Assembly: GCA_033239005.1 (NCBI GenBank)
Contig: BSQZ01000011.1
Coordinates: 8,893,501 to 8,957,500 of the forward strand
Direction: 5' to 3'
From: Lamellibrachia satsuma
Taxonomy: Eukaryota > Annelida > Polychaeta > Sabellida > Siboglinidae
Length of the DNA: 64,000 nt
A program made the translations under genes and the position numbers. The notes under the pieces were generated by a model that was given only the letters and a program-made list of their open reading frames with translations, ran no database searches and was not told the DNA's origin. This document shows positions 14,346 through 27,199 of this stretch, in pieces; position 1 is the first letter of the stretch, and every line of letters starts with the position of its first letter.

Positions 14346-16789
14346 GACACGCAACAAAAGTTTATCAACGTACGCCTGGCTTTACACTGACATGGTCACT
14401 TTGTAACTGACTATCAGTTTCGTTTCCGTGCAACGATGTTAATGGGACCACTGGCAATCATCACACATCACAGTACAGGTAATATCCTTGATGAACATAA
14501 ACCGTTAGTTTACTATCTTACCAAAAGTGTTTGCCGCTGAATATAATTTAACTCGTCATTCGTGAATTCGTGTATTTGTCGGAATCGCGGAACGATTCGG
14601 TTTCATCTGGTAAGTTGCATAAGTGTGTTATAGTGTATATGTGTGTTATAAGTATGTTATAGTACATGTAACCTGAACACTTTTGCTTTTTTGTCCGACT
14701 TTTAAACGGATCCGTTGAAAAACTATTTAATATGATTGTAATTATTCATCTTTTAAATATATATATGATTTAAATGAGCATTGTATATAAATGTTCTGCA
14801 TTAACAATGTATGTATATACACTGCACATATGTAATGTCGGAAATACATGTATTATTATTGTTAATTCTAAGTCCGATGATTTCACTAAAACTACAAACG
14901 AGCATGTTGTAGTAGATACAAAATAAGTATTTTTTGGCGAAGTGATTTGAAAAACAAGACAAGCCAAAACCTATTAAAACTTATTAAAATTAGGTAAGTG
15001 CCGAATTGCAATGAACCTTATATATCGTGGCCGGTTTTTGTACGTGGTTAAAACTGTAGCAGTTGTGTTATTTATGTTGAAGCTGAACTATGACAACAAC
15101 TTGTTGCATTATACATGCGGTTAGCCATTGCAGGATACACGATACGTGTTGCAAGGACAACTTGAAATCCTGTATGGAATCTTGCGCGATTAATTTAAAT
15201 ATGAAGGAAGCCATTCAGAACGAAACGGGGACATAACAATTATAACCTTGCGTCTCCTAAAATGGTTCGCTTTAACATGTAGTCGAAGTAAAAGGAAATC
15301 ACGTACATTCGTGTCTACAAATCCATAAATGGCCACGTGCCACAAGAGTGGATGTACAAATAATATAACATAGCTATTTGTAAAACACTGTCATCCAGTA
15401 CTCAAACATCATAAGGAGGAGAAGGCGCCAGTTTAACGCCCGTTTGCACGAGCGATTAGTTGTCCGATTAATCGGGCAACAAAGTGTCGGCTAATCAACG
15501 CATCTTTCCTTGTTCCGTTCAAGAAACGATCAAGTTGGTTGCACTGTGTAGCCCGATCAATCAGACAACTAACTGTTCATGTGAACTTTACTGGTTGAAC
15601 GGGTTTTCGGAATACATAATCAATATGCAGATCATAATTTTGCCTAAAATGTGTTGATTCCTACCACTATTTCATCTATATAGTTAGCAGTAAAAAATTA
15701 TTTTTGAGTAAATATTTGCCATTATCGAACGCCATCTTTTCAATTCGGACCTGTTTCCATGAGAATACTAGGATAGCTTGTAGAATACAACACACGCTAG
15801 TAGTTAATGTCAGTGGAACTGAACCTAGCTGCTTAAGCTCAAACTATCATAAGTTGTTCTCATATAACCGTCTTACACGAGGCGGTTGTTGTATATTTTA
15901 ATATGGGTTATATTATATAGAGATGCGCAGGTTAAAGTTAAAATGTATACTCGATTTGAAAGCTGATTTAATCTGATTTAAAAATAAAGTATGCTCGATT
16001 TGTTGTTAATCGCTAAATCGTGTTATGTAGAATAAACTATGTATATTCTAAGATTTATTCTTGACTACTGACCTGTGTCATAATGAACCACCATTTTAAA
16101 ATATAATTTCGCAGTTGTCTGTTTATGAATATAGACTTTGCTGTTCTGCACGCATGCATGAAACATTCAAATTAAACAGATAACGGCCAAATCATATGTA
16201 ACAATTGTGGCTCATTAAAACATATTTCATCGGTCAAGATGTTTGAATAGATTTATACAATAGTTTATAGGTGTACTTTATAACATGATTTTACGGTAAG
16301 ACGACCAGACGTGTGCACCTTTAAATGTCAATAAGCACAGAATGAGGGCGATAATTAAGAGCCTAACAATGTATTGTTGCTCCGCGGTCGCATTATAAAT
16401 TTATTGTACCTATGCTGTTTAGTTCGTATCCGTGTTGCTATGCGTCAGACCGTGCGCTGGTTGGCACAGTGTCGTACCTGTTGGGTCACGAACCACTCGA
16501 AATGTTGGACAGCACAGTGTGTTCGTGGCGATTGTCATAACAACATGACTGTATCGACCTGTGAGTCGACTACAAAGTACTAGGGTCGGGTCACCAGGGA
16601 TGGTCATTACATATTTGCGTGCTAAGGCCGGGTACACGCTAATGTATAAATGTACAAGGCGTGCCAGTTAGGATCACAGTTATCGAGGGAACCGATAAGT
16701 ATGTACTTGTCAAATAATTGAGTGTATTTATTCAGCCAACTGTAACTTAATCACAGTTGGCTGACGGCACCAACCAATCAACCTTAATG
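14346..16789. other. Unannotated stretch
   Basis: AT-rich unique-looking sequence. A 22-nt near-perfect palindrome sits at 15459-15480. No exon, RNA gene or transposon was recognised. Confidence 0.45.
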
Positions 16790-17050
16790 ATCCAGGATGG
16801 CAGCCTGCACGATCCAAGATAACATATGTCATGATTCAACATGGCAGCCTTCATTATTCAATATTGTTGCATCCCTCATTATTGAATATGGCAGCGTACG
16901 TGATCCAATATGGCAGTCTATATGATCCAAGATGGCAGCCTACATGATCCAGTATGGCTTCCTATGTGATCAAACATGGCACGACCCAAGATTGTTTAAT
17001 CCACGATCCATTAGGGCAGCCTTCATTATCTAACGACGATCCAAGACGGT
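16790..17050. repeat. Degenerate minisatellite of about 22 bp
   Basis: About ten diverged head-to-tail units resemble CATGATCCAAGATGGCAGCC, with unit length varying from 20 to 26 bp. The divergence suggests an old array. Confidence 0.75.
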
Positions 17051-17172
17051 GGCGTCCACTGAAGGAAGCTCAACAAGCTCAAGAAGAGTCTTCTGTTGAC
17101 ATATCGCCTACTAGAAGCCGCCCAGTGCTGAATTAGAGGAAACAGATTAAGATGCCGTGATGTCAGTAACGA

Positions 17173-17180
17173 TGTGTGTG

Positions 17181-17228
<48 letters not shown>

Positions 17229-17230
17229 TT
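17173..17230. repeat. (TG)n(CGTG)n microsatellite
   Basis: A short TG run followed by eight or so CGTG units; alternating purine-pyrimidine. Confidence 0.93.
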
Positions 17231-19032
17231 TTCGATACTGGCACATGTAATTGGGATAAACAGGATCACAATTCATATTCATCAATACAAATTGATATTC
17301 TTGATAACAGGAAACAGTAAAGAGGTATTTACTCAATGGTAAGTTTACAACAATTGCAGTGTAATACAAGCCTGGATTTATATAACGTTCGTGATTTGGT
17401 TTTCTTCAGTGACCTTATTAGCAAATACACAATTTTTTTTAAAGTCCTCTATATTGATAGAATGCCCTTTGGAACCATAGCACTAATTGTTTAATTAAGG
17501 CTTCCTTCATAGTATCTTAACATGTTAAATCTATAAAAAAAGACACGGCGACAGGCATTACCCCAATGATGGAGACATCAAGTGTTTAACTATTTTATGT
17601 TCATTTAATGGGAACAGTCATTTCTTACATTTCAAATATCTTTGTTTTTCTCAGTATTTAAAAGATAAAAATCACCAACTGTTAAACATCTTCAAATTCA
17701 AACTTTATCTTGTACATGTAACGTCCGTCGCACGGACGCCATAACTTGTAAATAAGAGTAATTATCTTAAATTATATGAAAAACATTGGGATCTTAGTCC
17801 TCTAATGCGGGATGCAGAGAAGCAGCTTCGCTATCTTGACCAGGCAATGAATGATTCCGTAGGTTCCGTACATATGAAACTGCTCCCCTCTCGTGTCATT
17901 GATTGCCCTCGGGTTGAGTGTTCTGTCTCTCCTTTCTCTGGCAGTTGTCTCTTCTTCAACGATAACATGTTTATATTGTTGTGTATGTTCGTCTTGTTGT
18001 GGGACGGCTCAGATATATTTAGTGTACGTATAAATGTCTTGTGTATTACCAACAATGGCCTATCTGGTCTTAACAGCTGCCAGGGCAGTCCGTTTAACAA
18101 CGCCAATTACGCCATGACATGGGCCTTTCACGTGACGGCTTCCGAAACAGTTTTTTTTTTCAGAAGAAAGAATTAATCTCATTGACAATGAGTCATGAGT
18201 TTGAAGAAGAATTTGCACGATTTCATAATATTCGCATAAGCGTCGTAACGACTTGTGGTCGATATCTTTCTTATGTTCGTTGATACCAGTCTGTTCTTGT
18301 TGATGAAACTGATATTGGCATATATTATACATTGTTCTTGTTGCTGAACACTGCGTCCTATGTTCGATGATTTAAGCCCGAAATACACTGGCGTGTAACG
18401 TTCGTTACGACAAGGTTCGTTACCCAAAAATGATGGACGCCAAATTCAATTGCACGCAATAAGTGTTCGCGCTGACATTCACTGTGGCATTTGTTTTGAC
18501 AGTTTGATAATCACTTAGAACTTCGATTCTTAAGATCGAATTATCATGTTGTTGAATTAACGTAATGTTGAATTAACGTGACGGAAACGCTCGTGACGTT
18601 CTAGGACACTGTGGAAAAATGGAAATGAAATTAACTCATATCCCATTACAAGCATCTGAATAAAAATGCTATTGAAATGATGACCCCACTTTAAAGGAAA
18701 AATAAACAGGAACAGTTGTGATATCACTTTCACGTTTAGCCTGACCCGGTAACGGTCGTTATTCTCAAGGACACCGGCCACAACGACCGTTGCCGTGGTT
18801 TTACTAGTCTTGTATCCTGCCAGTCCTTTGTGACATATTCACACCTTGTCACGTAGTCATTGGCTGCCCTCTTGCAAAATAGTTTATAGTCAAATGCCAT
18901 TTCGAAAATTTTATCTCAACTATATCTAACATATATGTTCCATCAAATCATAACATAATTGTCCTTTAGTGCGCCATTCATGTCAGGTAAATTCTAAATC
19001 GAACCACCAAAATCTCTCCAGTATTGAAAACA

Positions 19033-19068
<36 letters not shown>

Positions 19069-19885
19069 CACCATTGGACGCATCTGGCTGGTAGTAAGTA
19101 GATCTCTTCTTCTGAAAATGCATTTATGGCGACGTATCAATGTTCACCTGTTCCATCCCTCCACGATACCGTGACTGCCCGTGGGCGATAATTAATCATC
19201 AAGATGAACACAGCATGGGCCATTATGTTACACGATGTCATGAACTGAACGTATAAGCGATTCCACCAAATGTGTGCATTAAAGAAATGACGTTTATTGC
19301 AGAATCGCTTTAATAATTTACTCCAGAGCGAACCTGTTTACTGCACGTGGGTTGAAGGGTGTTGTCGAAGGCTCGTCCACGACTGCGCCACGACGATGAA
19401 ACTGATTAGGCAAAATAAATACAGACGTGAAAATGAATTAGGTAGTGTGGTGTTTGTTATTGGCAAGCCGGAAATACCGAGGACAGTTGCTGGCGCGGAC
19501 GCTGTATACAGATAATTTATCTTAAGAACAGGTGTGTTATTGGTTGGCAGAGCTATTCTCGTGATAACGAATGCCAATGCAATACACAGGGCGTGTGCTG
19601 TTTATACCTAAGAAATTATAAGACATTTTTGTTTACGTAGCTCTTCTTATTATAATAACATTTTGAAGAGATACGGATTAACAACGTAACGATATTGACA
19701 ACAACACAGGCCGTAGCGTCCCGTCTGTCATTACTGTATATTAATGACAGGAACTGATGATGATAACGAAGTTGATTAAGGATAAGATGACGGTGATTAT
19801 ACCTATTTTGACGAATGTGATGATGGTGATGATGCTGATAACAATTATTATAATGACACTGCGCTGTGAAGCAAAAGTGCTGCGT
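17231..19885. other. Unannotated stretch
   Basis: No gene was recognised. A (CACG)n run lies at 19031-19069. The 123-codon open frame at 17805-18176 has no recognisable domain and may be chance. Confidence 0.45.
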
Positions 19886-20268
19886 TAGTATGTCACGTAA
19901 GTATGTCACGTTAGTATGTGACGTTAGTATGTGACGTTACTATGTGACTTTAGTATGTCACGTTAAGTATGTCACGTTAGTATGTGACTTTAGTATGTCA
20001 CGTTAAGTATGTGACGTTAGTATGTGACTTTAGTATGTGACGTTAGTATGTGACGTTAGTATGTGACGTTAAGTATGTGACGTTAGTATGTGACTTTAGT
20101 ATGTCACGTTAGTATGTCACGTTAGTATGTGACGTTAAGTATGTGACGTTAGTATGTGACTTTAGTATGTCACGTTAGTTTGTGACTTTAGTATGTCACG
20201 TTAGTATGTCACGTTAAGTATGTGACGTTAGTATGTGACATTAGTATGTGACGTTGATATGTGACGTT
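19886..20268. repeat. 13-14-bp minisatellite, about 29 units
   Basis: Units alternate between TTAGTATGTGACG, TTAAGTATGTGACG and versions with TCACG or TGACTT. Every unit carries a TGACG, TCACG or TGACT core, giving a dense cluster of CRE/AP-1 half-site-like motifs. Whether that matters biologically is unknown. Confidence 0.93.
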
Positions 20269-21110
20269 CTTTATTTATGACAAAATATTCAGTACTTTGT
20301 ATAGTTCTTTGGTTTTCTGCGACAGCAGTATATAGTATTTCTTAGAAACAAACAGATAAGACAGTAATATAACGATGTTCATCAACTCTCTGCAATGTGC
20401 CAGATTATATATGTTAAAAGCATTTGCTCAGGCATTGATACTGCAAATGTCAATATGGAAGGCTAATTAATTGTCATAAAATCTGTTGTATGTGTACATA
20501 GGCAATCCTTAAAGTACCTCGTAAAAATAAACCACCACCCTCGACTACCTCGTAAACACAAACCGATGTGGTAAAGCGGCCAAAACGGCCAATGTGCAGT
20601 TTTATACAACCATGTCTTTGCCTTTATTTCATTTAATCTCAGTGATTTACACCGCAAGATATCTCTAGCCGGCAATCGACCACGTTGCAATTACCACGCG
20701 AAAGCAGCCATTCGTTTAATTCCGTCAATTGCACTGATATATATTGCTCGTTTATGCAGCTTTATGAAGCAGCGTAAACCAAACATTATGGGCTTGACTA
20801 CAAATGGGAACAATCTGATTCGACCAGCAGTCCGCTTACTTTGGTGTCGATTACTCTGACACGTTGCTTAGCGCTCCAGCTCACTTCAGGGAGCCATGGG
20901 GACGGGTACACGTTCTTAACTAAGGATTGCCCTGACATCATGCTGTCCACCGGAAATGGATGTTCCAGTTGGTAATTTGCTTCCACGAATCTGTGTATAT
21001 AAATTGCATGTAATGCGGAGTGTCATCAACTAATGCGGACCTGTAGGCAACCGACGAACTGTTCGCCGGTCTATAACTCCAGCACTAGTCAATGAGCAGG
21101 ATCATCAAAG

Positions 21111-21112
21111 GA

Positions 21113-21174
<62 letters not shown>
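21111..21174. repeat. (ACG)n trinucleotide array
   Basis: About 21 ACG units. The corresponding site in duplication copy 2 (25993-26118) is longer and mixed ACG/GCG, so the array has changed length since the duplication. Confidence 0.95.
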
Positions 21175-21249
21175 TACTTGTATAAGTTTATGTTAGTTGG
21201 TCGTGTTAATTCACCGTGTGTAGAGTTCAGTATTATTGCGCCGCCTATT

Positions 21250-21267
21250 TACACACACACGCACGCT

Positions 21268-21299
<32 letters not shown>

Positions 21300-21315
21300 C
21301 TCACGCACGCACTCA

Positions 21316-21385
<70 letters not shown>
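21250..21385. repeat. (CACG)n(CA)n microsatellite
   Basis: CGCA and CTCA units followed by pure CA. Copy 2 of the duplication has only a few CA units at the same place (near 26205), so this expansion is specific to copy 1. Confidence 0.95.
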
Positions 21386-21387
<2 letters not shown>

Positions 21388-23552
21388 ACCATTGCACCGG
21401 GAATACTGACTGAACATAAAACACAATCTGTTTCCTGTTGAGATGTACCGATACCACGAACCAGGTCGGTAGCTACACGATCCGTTCACCATTTAGACAC
21501 AGTGTAAACAGACGCTGTCGTTCTCCGCAGAAAATATGTTGTTTCTCAATGATGATATTTATCGCGACATTCTTCTTCGCAGTCAAATACAGCATTATTA
21601 AGGTAGCTGGGGCGGCTAACTGAACGTCGACACCATAAATAATCGCCTGGTATTAACGTCTTACAATCTTCATACAAACGCTGACGCTCAAATCAAGACA
21701 ATCATATACCAACCGCCCCAGCTACCACAACTCACGTATCCACTGATTATCTCATAACGATATAATTTTGCGTTTTGTGGCTATTTCTTTCACATTTACA
21801 AAAATGTCTAAAAATCTTGTGACATAACCAAATAAATGGACAACTCAAGATTTTATTAATCTGGAATATTACGTAGTATTTCAGCTACACGTGGTTAATT
21901 TATCTTCTACTGAACCTACTCAATTCTAAACAAGCATATAATAGCCGCCCCAGCTACCTTAACTCACGTATCCACTGATTCCACTGTCAGGCGGCGCTAA
22001 TTGACAACAATTTATCAGTGGCAAGAGAAGGCCAGATATCGTGATAACTTATCACGGTTTAGTTGGCCCGAAGCATCAGTTTATCACGTACAATGCCCGC
22101 CACAACAAAACAGTAGCGATGTCTTGTGCTGGGCGTATGCTGGGTTTCGTATATAATTATAGCCTATTTATTGATCTTTTTGATCGCCGTGATCTTGTTG
22201 TAGGTTGAACATTAACAGAGTACATCTCGACAACCTCGAAAAAGATTATATGGACATGCTTGGATTGTGTGCTGATAATGACGCCAGAAAGACTAGGTGC
22301 AGCAGCACTAAAGTGGAATATATCTATAAAAGGGAAGGCCTAGTAGAGAAACCTTGAATTGAACCTTCTCAAGAGAGGGAAATAATTTATGCCTCGAAGC
22401 CCTAGATGGGGCGGCAGTTGTGGCCCAGGACAGGGTACAGTGCGATGATTCCCGCATGTGCGACACTTTGAAGAAGTAGACAGTGAAAAATGGTGAGAGC
22501 AGTCTCATACGTTCTCTTGTTGACACTACAAATAATAATATTATGGTAATCTCAGTACACAATGAATTCATTACTCGACGTAAATACGCCGTTGGCTTGT
22601 ACTACAAACGTTGTATATCTTGTTTAGCATTAATTTCTATCAGCTCGCCAAATAACTCTACGTCTAGAGCTGGTATTGAGGGCTGAAGTTGCTACGGAGG
22701 GTACAACAGAACGCTGACAGCACTGACAAGGACAACATAGCAAGTGCGATGTAGGGCTACCTCACACTAATCCTATGTGCTGATGAGACTCATCCTATGT
22801 GCGATTGCCGGTGTCCCAGAGAACGACTAAATGGCGCGTTTCGAAGGTGTCCCTTTCGCTTATTCGCTCGGTTATGGTCATGGCTGGTCAAACATCTAAC
22901 TTTTATCTTGCATGTTTGTTTCCATGATTCCGACGATAACGACGAAGAGAAGACGATGATGATTATGATGACGACAACGTTACAGGAAGCCATTGACAAA
23001 CTACATACATAGGTTTGATAACAATTTGGTAGAAAGCTTTTCTTTAATACAATTTGACGGCAATGTTATTACTATGACGATATACATGTATTTATGACAA
23101 TAACTGTAGTGGCAGATAACTTGCCTGCGTTCACAATGTGGTGTATGTTAATAAAATCAATAATTTTTTTTGCATATCTAATCCAGGCGACACGCATTGT
23201 TCAGTTTCTTACTCCAATGTGAAATGTTTTAATCTAATCAGCGATTGATACGAATTATGCCTGACATTTATATGCACCAAGTGACGTAACCAACATCGAA
23301 TAGCAACGAACTACAGCTGCAGTTGTGGATCTACACAAGATGACAGTATTAATACACATTCTACGAATAATACAGTTAAAATCCGAGGTGTGAATTCACG
23401 GTCTCAGTAACCATGTGTAGACATCTCCACACATCAGGCTAAACACTCTGCAATTCTGCTAATCGCCTGAAGTGACATATATATTGCCTACGGTCAGATG
23501 ACACGCCAAGAGATATACAGGACGCGTCGCTGTCTTCGACGTTACAACTCAC

Positions 23553-23646
23553 CTGATGTCACGTAGCGCGTCAAACAGAAGATGAGGACACAGACGCCGC
23601 ACAGCGTTCGTGCGAGGACGTTTCCCAGCGTCTCTCCCCCGCCCAT
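23553..23646 (-). CDS. Putative first coding exon with signal peptide, copy 1
   Basis: On the minus strand an ATG at 23646 opens a 31-codon frame whose residues 14-26 (TLCGVCVLIFCLT) form a hydrophobic core after a short polar start, as in a signal peptide. The frame ends with TCAG before a strong donor, GTGAGT, in phase 1, the usual phase of the first intron of secreted proteins. The tandem copy at 33579-33672 keeps the ATG, the frame and the donor with only two changes in 94 nt, one silent and one Leu to Ile. No downstream exon was identified, so the protein is unknown. The GC-rich sequence on its upstream side would be 5' untranslated or promoter sequence. Confidence 0.5.
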
Positions 23647-24382
23647 CCAGTCGTGTCCCACACTATATCATCCTAGCCGCCCGTGAGGTCGTACTCATGG
23701 GCGGAGTCCGGCTAGATGGTTACGTCCGGGTAAAGGCCCGGTGGTCGAAAACTCAGACGCTGCCGCAACACGCGTCCGCTGCTAGCAAGGCTGACGAACA
23801 GATTGAACCGCTTCGACGTACCGCCACCGTCCGTGTTGTCGCCACCGCCACCTACGCTAAGAGCGGTGCTGTGGCGCAGTCGTTTCTCGTCCGCTTACGC
23901 TAACGAACTTGGGTTAAGCACCGGCTCCTTGGGTCTAAACGGATTGTTAACACGAGTTAATGTTTTAACGCGATGCACTGCCGGCCACAGCCAAGTTGCT
24001 CTGACAGTGCGTATGGAAGAGTGTTGATACGACATATCAGAGGTTGTTGATATCTCTTTCACATGGTGTTAATTCCACCCATCGGAGGATGTTAATACTA
24101 CTTGAAGTGTACAATAACGTATCTAAACATAAACAAATTCCAATGTGTTTGAAGGGATCACGGGATTGTAGCGAGGGTTGTTGTTAAGTTGCACAAGAAG
24201 CTGATTCCAAGGATGTGTGTGACCGTATATTTAATCAACATGTGTTAAGAGTGTTGCGGACGCAGCGCGCCTTGGAGACACCTCCATAAAGTAAAACGGA
24301 GGGCCATGACTTCCTTTGTGCAGAAAGCATGCTAAGGCAGAATGACATTTGACATACCCCACACAACCCTGATGTATTTCTA

Positions 24383-24502
24383 AATTACAAGATTGATAAT
24401 TATTGTTAGTCATATTATTATCGTTTGCATAGATACACATAAATTACAAGATTGATACGTCTTGTTAGACATATTATTATCTTTTGCATAGATACACACA
24501 AA
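24383..24502. repeat. 60-bp tandem duplication
   Basis: AAATTACAAGATTGATA through TTGCATAGATACACA occurs twice in a row with small differences. It lies in the part of duplication copy 1 that copy 2 lacks. Confidence 0.8.
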
Positions 24503-25992
24503 TCTGCCCTACTGTTTGATTTATCAACTGTGCGGAATTTAAGTACTTCTAAATAATGTCTTATCCATCGTCTGCTTTGTTTTCATAGCATCCATTTCAG
24601 GCGATATCAGTAAATGCTGTAAGCAAACCGATCCAACTCCTCGAAATAAAATGAATTTTTCTTGAAAAATTTCCCGGTGCATTAGATGACAATGATGGGT
24701 CTCGATTTCAGTTTTTTTTTGCAGTTGTACCAACTTATCAAGGACGTGCTTCCAACAAAATTGCTTTTCAACATATGCTTGTAGTGTGTTTATACAAGAT
24801 CGATTATCATATGATACTGGTATGGAACACACACGCACACGCACACATACACACACACACGCGCGCGCACACGCACACGCACACACGCTCACATACACAC
24901 ACTCTCTATTTTATAATTTTATATGTAGTTCTTTCGTTCGTTCGTTCATTTGTCTTTCCGTTCGGTATTTCGTTTGCTTGTTTATTCGTTTCTCCCGGTT
25001 ACATTTCCTGGTTAGCAATCTACAATACTATATATCTAAATCCAACACAAATTGCAATAAATCTACTTTTTCAATGTGTCCAACATTAAAACTCCGGACA
25101 AAATCACAGTGGAAAAATTTCAGATTGACCTGAATCCATTGTGACCATCAATAGGGGGTTCTAGATCCAACTTGTATAACTGATATATCACATCGAAAAC
25201 TTTGACAATATTACAAGTTGCTGAAACTAGTTCGGTGACACTTTGCCAAGCTGACACCTTCTTACTTTGAATCAGTTCGATGTTGCAGCAAACACGTATC
25301 TGTCAAACTAGCTTTACCTGTATCAGCAATATTCATAGTTATTTTAAATGCAACGCACCCAAGCTTTGTAAGATAATATATTAAGCAAACTCATTTATTG
25401 TAAAAATAAAATATATATGGCTGGATTCTAAATAACCGATGTGGTGAAGCGCCCAAAACGGCCAGTGTGCAGTTTTATATAAACATGTCTTTGGCTTTAT
25501 TTAATTTAATGTCAGTGATTTACACTGCAAGAATTATCTAGGCGGCAATCGACCACGCTGGAATTACCTCGCGAGAGCCGCCGTTCGTTTAATTCCGTCA
25601 ACTGTACAGCTTTCTATTGCTCGTTTATGCAGCTCAACGAAGCAGTGTAAACTGAACGTTGTGGGCTTGAATACAAATGGCAGCAATTTGATTCAAACCG
25701 CAGTCCGCTGCTACTTTAGTGTCGAATATTCTGACACGTTGCTCAGCGCTCCATGAAACCCTCACTTCGGGGGCCATGAAGACAGGTACAAAGGATTGAC
25801 CTGACATCATGCTGTCCATTCCATTTGGTAATTTGCTTCCACGAATCTGTGTATATAAATTGCATGTAGAACGGAGTGTCATCAACTAATGCGGAGCTGT
25901 AAGCAACCAACAAATAAACGGCTACTGTTCGACGGTCTGTGTCTCCTGCACTATTAATCAATAAGCAGATTCATCAACAGCCTGTCACATAC

Positions 25993-26011
25993 GACGACGG
26001 CGACGACGACG

Positions 26012-26075
<64 letters not shown>

Positions 26076-26118
26076 CGACGGCGACGACGACGACGGCGAC
26101 GACGACGGCGATGACGAC
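25993..26118. repeat. (GAC)n trinucleotide array
   Basis: About 125 bp of GAC with GGC interruptions, at the site equivalent to 21111-21174 in the other duplicate. Confidence 0.95.
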
Positions 26119-27199
26119 AACAACAACTGTACTTTATTTGTTTGTGTTAGTTGGTCGTGTTAATTCACCAAGTATATAGTTCAGCATTACTGTGCCGCCT
26201 ATTTACACACACACTACCATTGCACCGGGAATACTGAATGAACATAAAACACAATCTGTTTCCTGTTGAGATGTACCGATACCACGAACCAGGTCGGTAG
26301 CTACACGATCCGTTCACCATTTAGACACAATGTAAACAGACGCTGTCGTTCTCCGCAGCAAATATGTTGTTTCTCAATGATGATATTTATCGCGACATTC
26401 TTCTTCGCAGTCAAATACAGCATTATTAAGGTAGCTGGGGCGGCTAACGTGTGAGTTGATCTTGTTCATGTTTTTCCTCATAACATGCTAGGATATATGG
26501 AACTGAACGTCGACACCATAAATAATCACCCGGCGCTTTTGGAAACCCCTGACTTCTTACAAACGCTAACGCTCAAATCAAGACAATCATGTACTAACCG
26601 CCCCAGCTACTTTAACTCACGTATCCACTGATTTTCTCAAAACGATATAATTTTGCGTTTCGTGGCTATTTTTTCACGTTTACAAAAATGTCTAAAAATC
26701 TTGTGACATAACCAAATACATGAAAAACTCAAGATTTTATTAATCTGGAATATTACGTAGTATTTCAGCTACACGTGGTTAATTTATCTTCTACTGAACC
26801 TACTCAATTCTAGACAAGCATATGATAGCCGCCCCAGCTACCTTAACTCACGTATCCACTGATTCCACTGTCAGGCGGCGCTAATTGACAGCAATGAATC
26901 AGTGGCAAGAGAAGGCCAGATATCGTGATAACTTATCACGGTTTAGTTGGCCCGAAGCATCAGTTTATCACGTTCAACGCCCGCCGCAACAAAACCGTAG
27001 CGATGTCTTGTGCTGGGCGTATGCTGGGTTTCGTATATAATTATAGCCTATTTATTGATCTTTTTGATCGCCGTGATCTTGTTGTAGGTTTAACAAGATT
27101 TAACAAGATTTGCCATCCAAGCCAAAGGCCCAGATGGCAAGTGGACAAGGAAGCCATTGGCTTATCGAGAGTCCAACAATGTTCACCTACTTATAACCC

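Larger units (their letters stand above)
20567..25400. repeat. Tandem segmental duplication, copy 1
   Basis: The block starts at CGATGTGGTAAAGCGGCC and ends after CATTTATTGTA near 25385. It matches copy 2 (25434-27094 plus 32285-34360) in the same order and orientation. The best-matching part (22209-22500) differs from copy 2 at only about eight to ten sites in 290. Copy 1 holds about 1.2 kb (about 23952-25145) that copy 2 lacks. Confidence 0.88.

Noticed and set aside
13622..14368. 248-codon minus-strand frame
   Set aside because: Entirely the 52-bp minisatellite. Three minus frames are open simultaneously.
17805..18176. 123-codon + strand frame
   Set aside because: No domain, no repeat partner and no splice support; a competing frame is open on the other strand.
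20840..20990. Possible second exon in the duplicated block (also 25715-25846)
   Set aside because: Acceptor (ACACAG) and donor (GTAAGC in copy 1) look fair. However, the two copies differ by 19 bases, which breaks the frame, and copy 2 would be phase 0, which does not match the phase 1 first exon.
22209..22360. LINE RT C-terminus suggested by LDNLEKDYMDMLGLC on the + strand
   Set aside because: Only a loose resemblance to the RW-x-D-x-I-x-x-D motif, with no other LINE sequence beside it.
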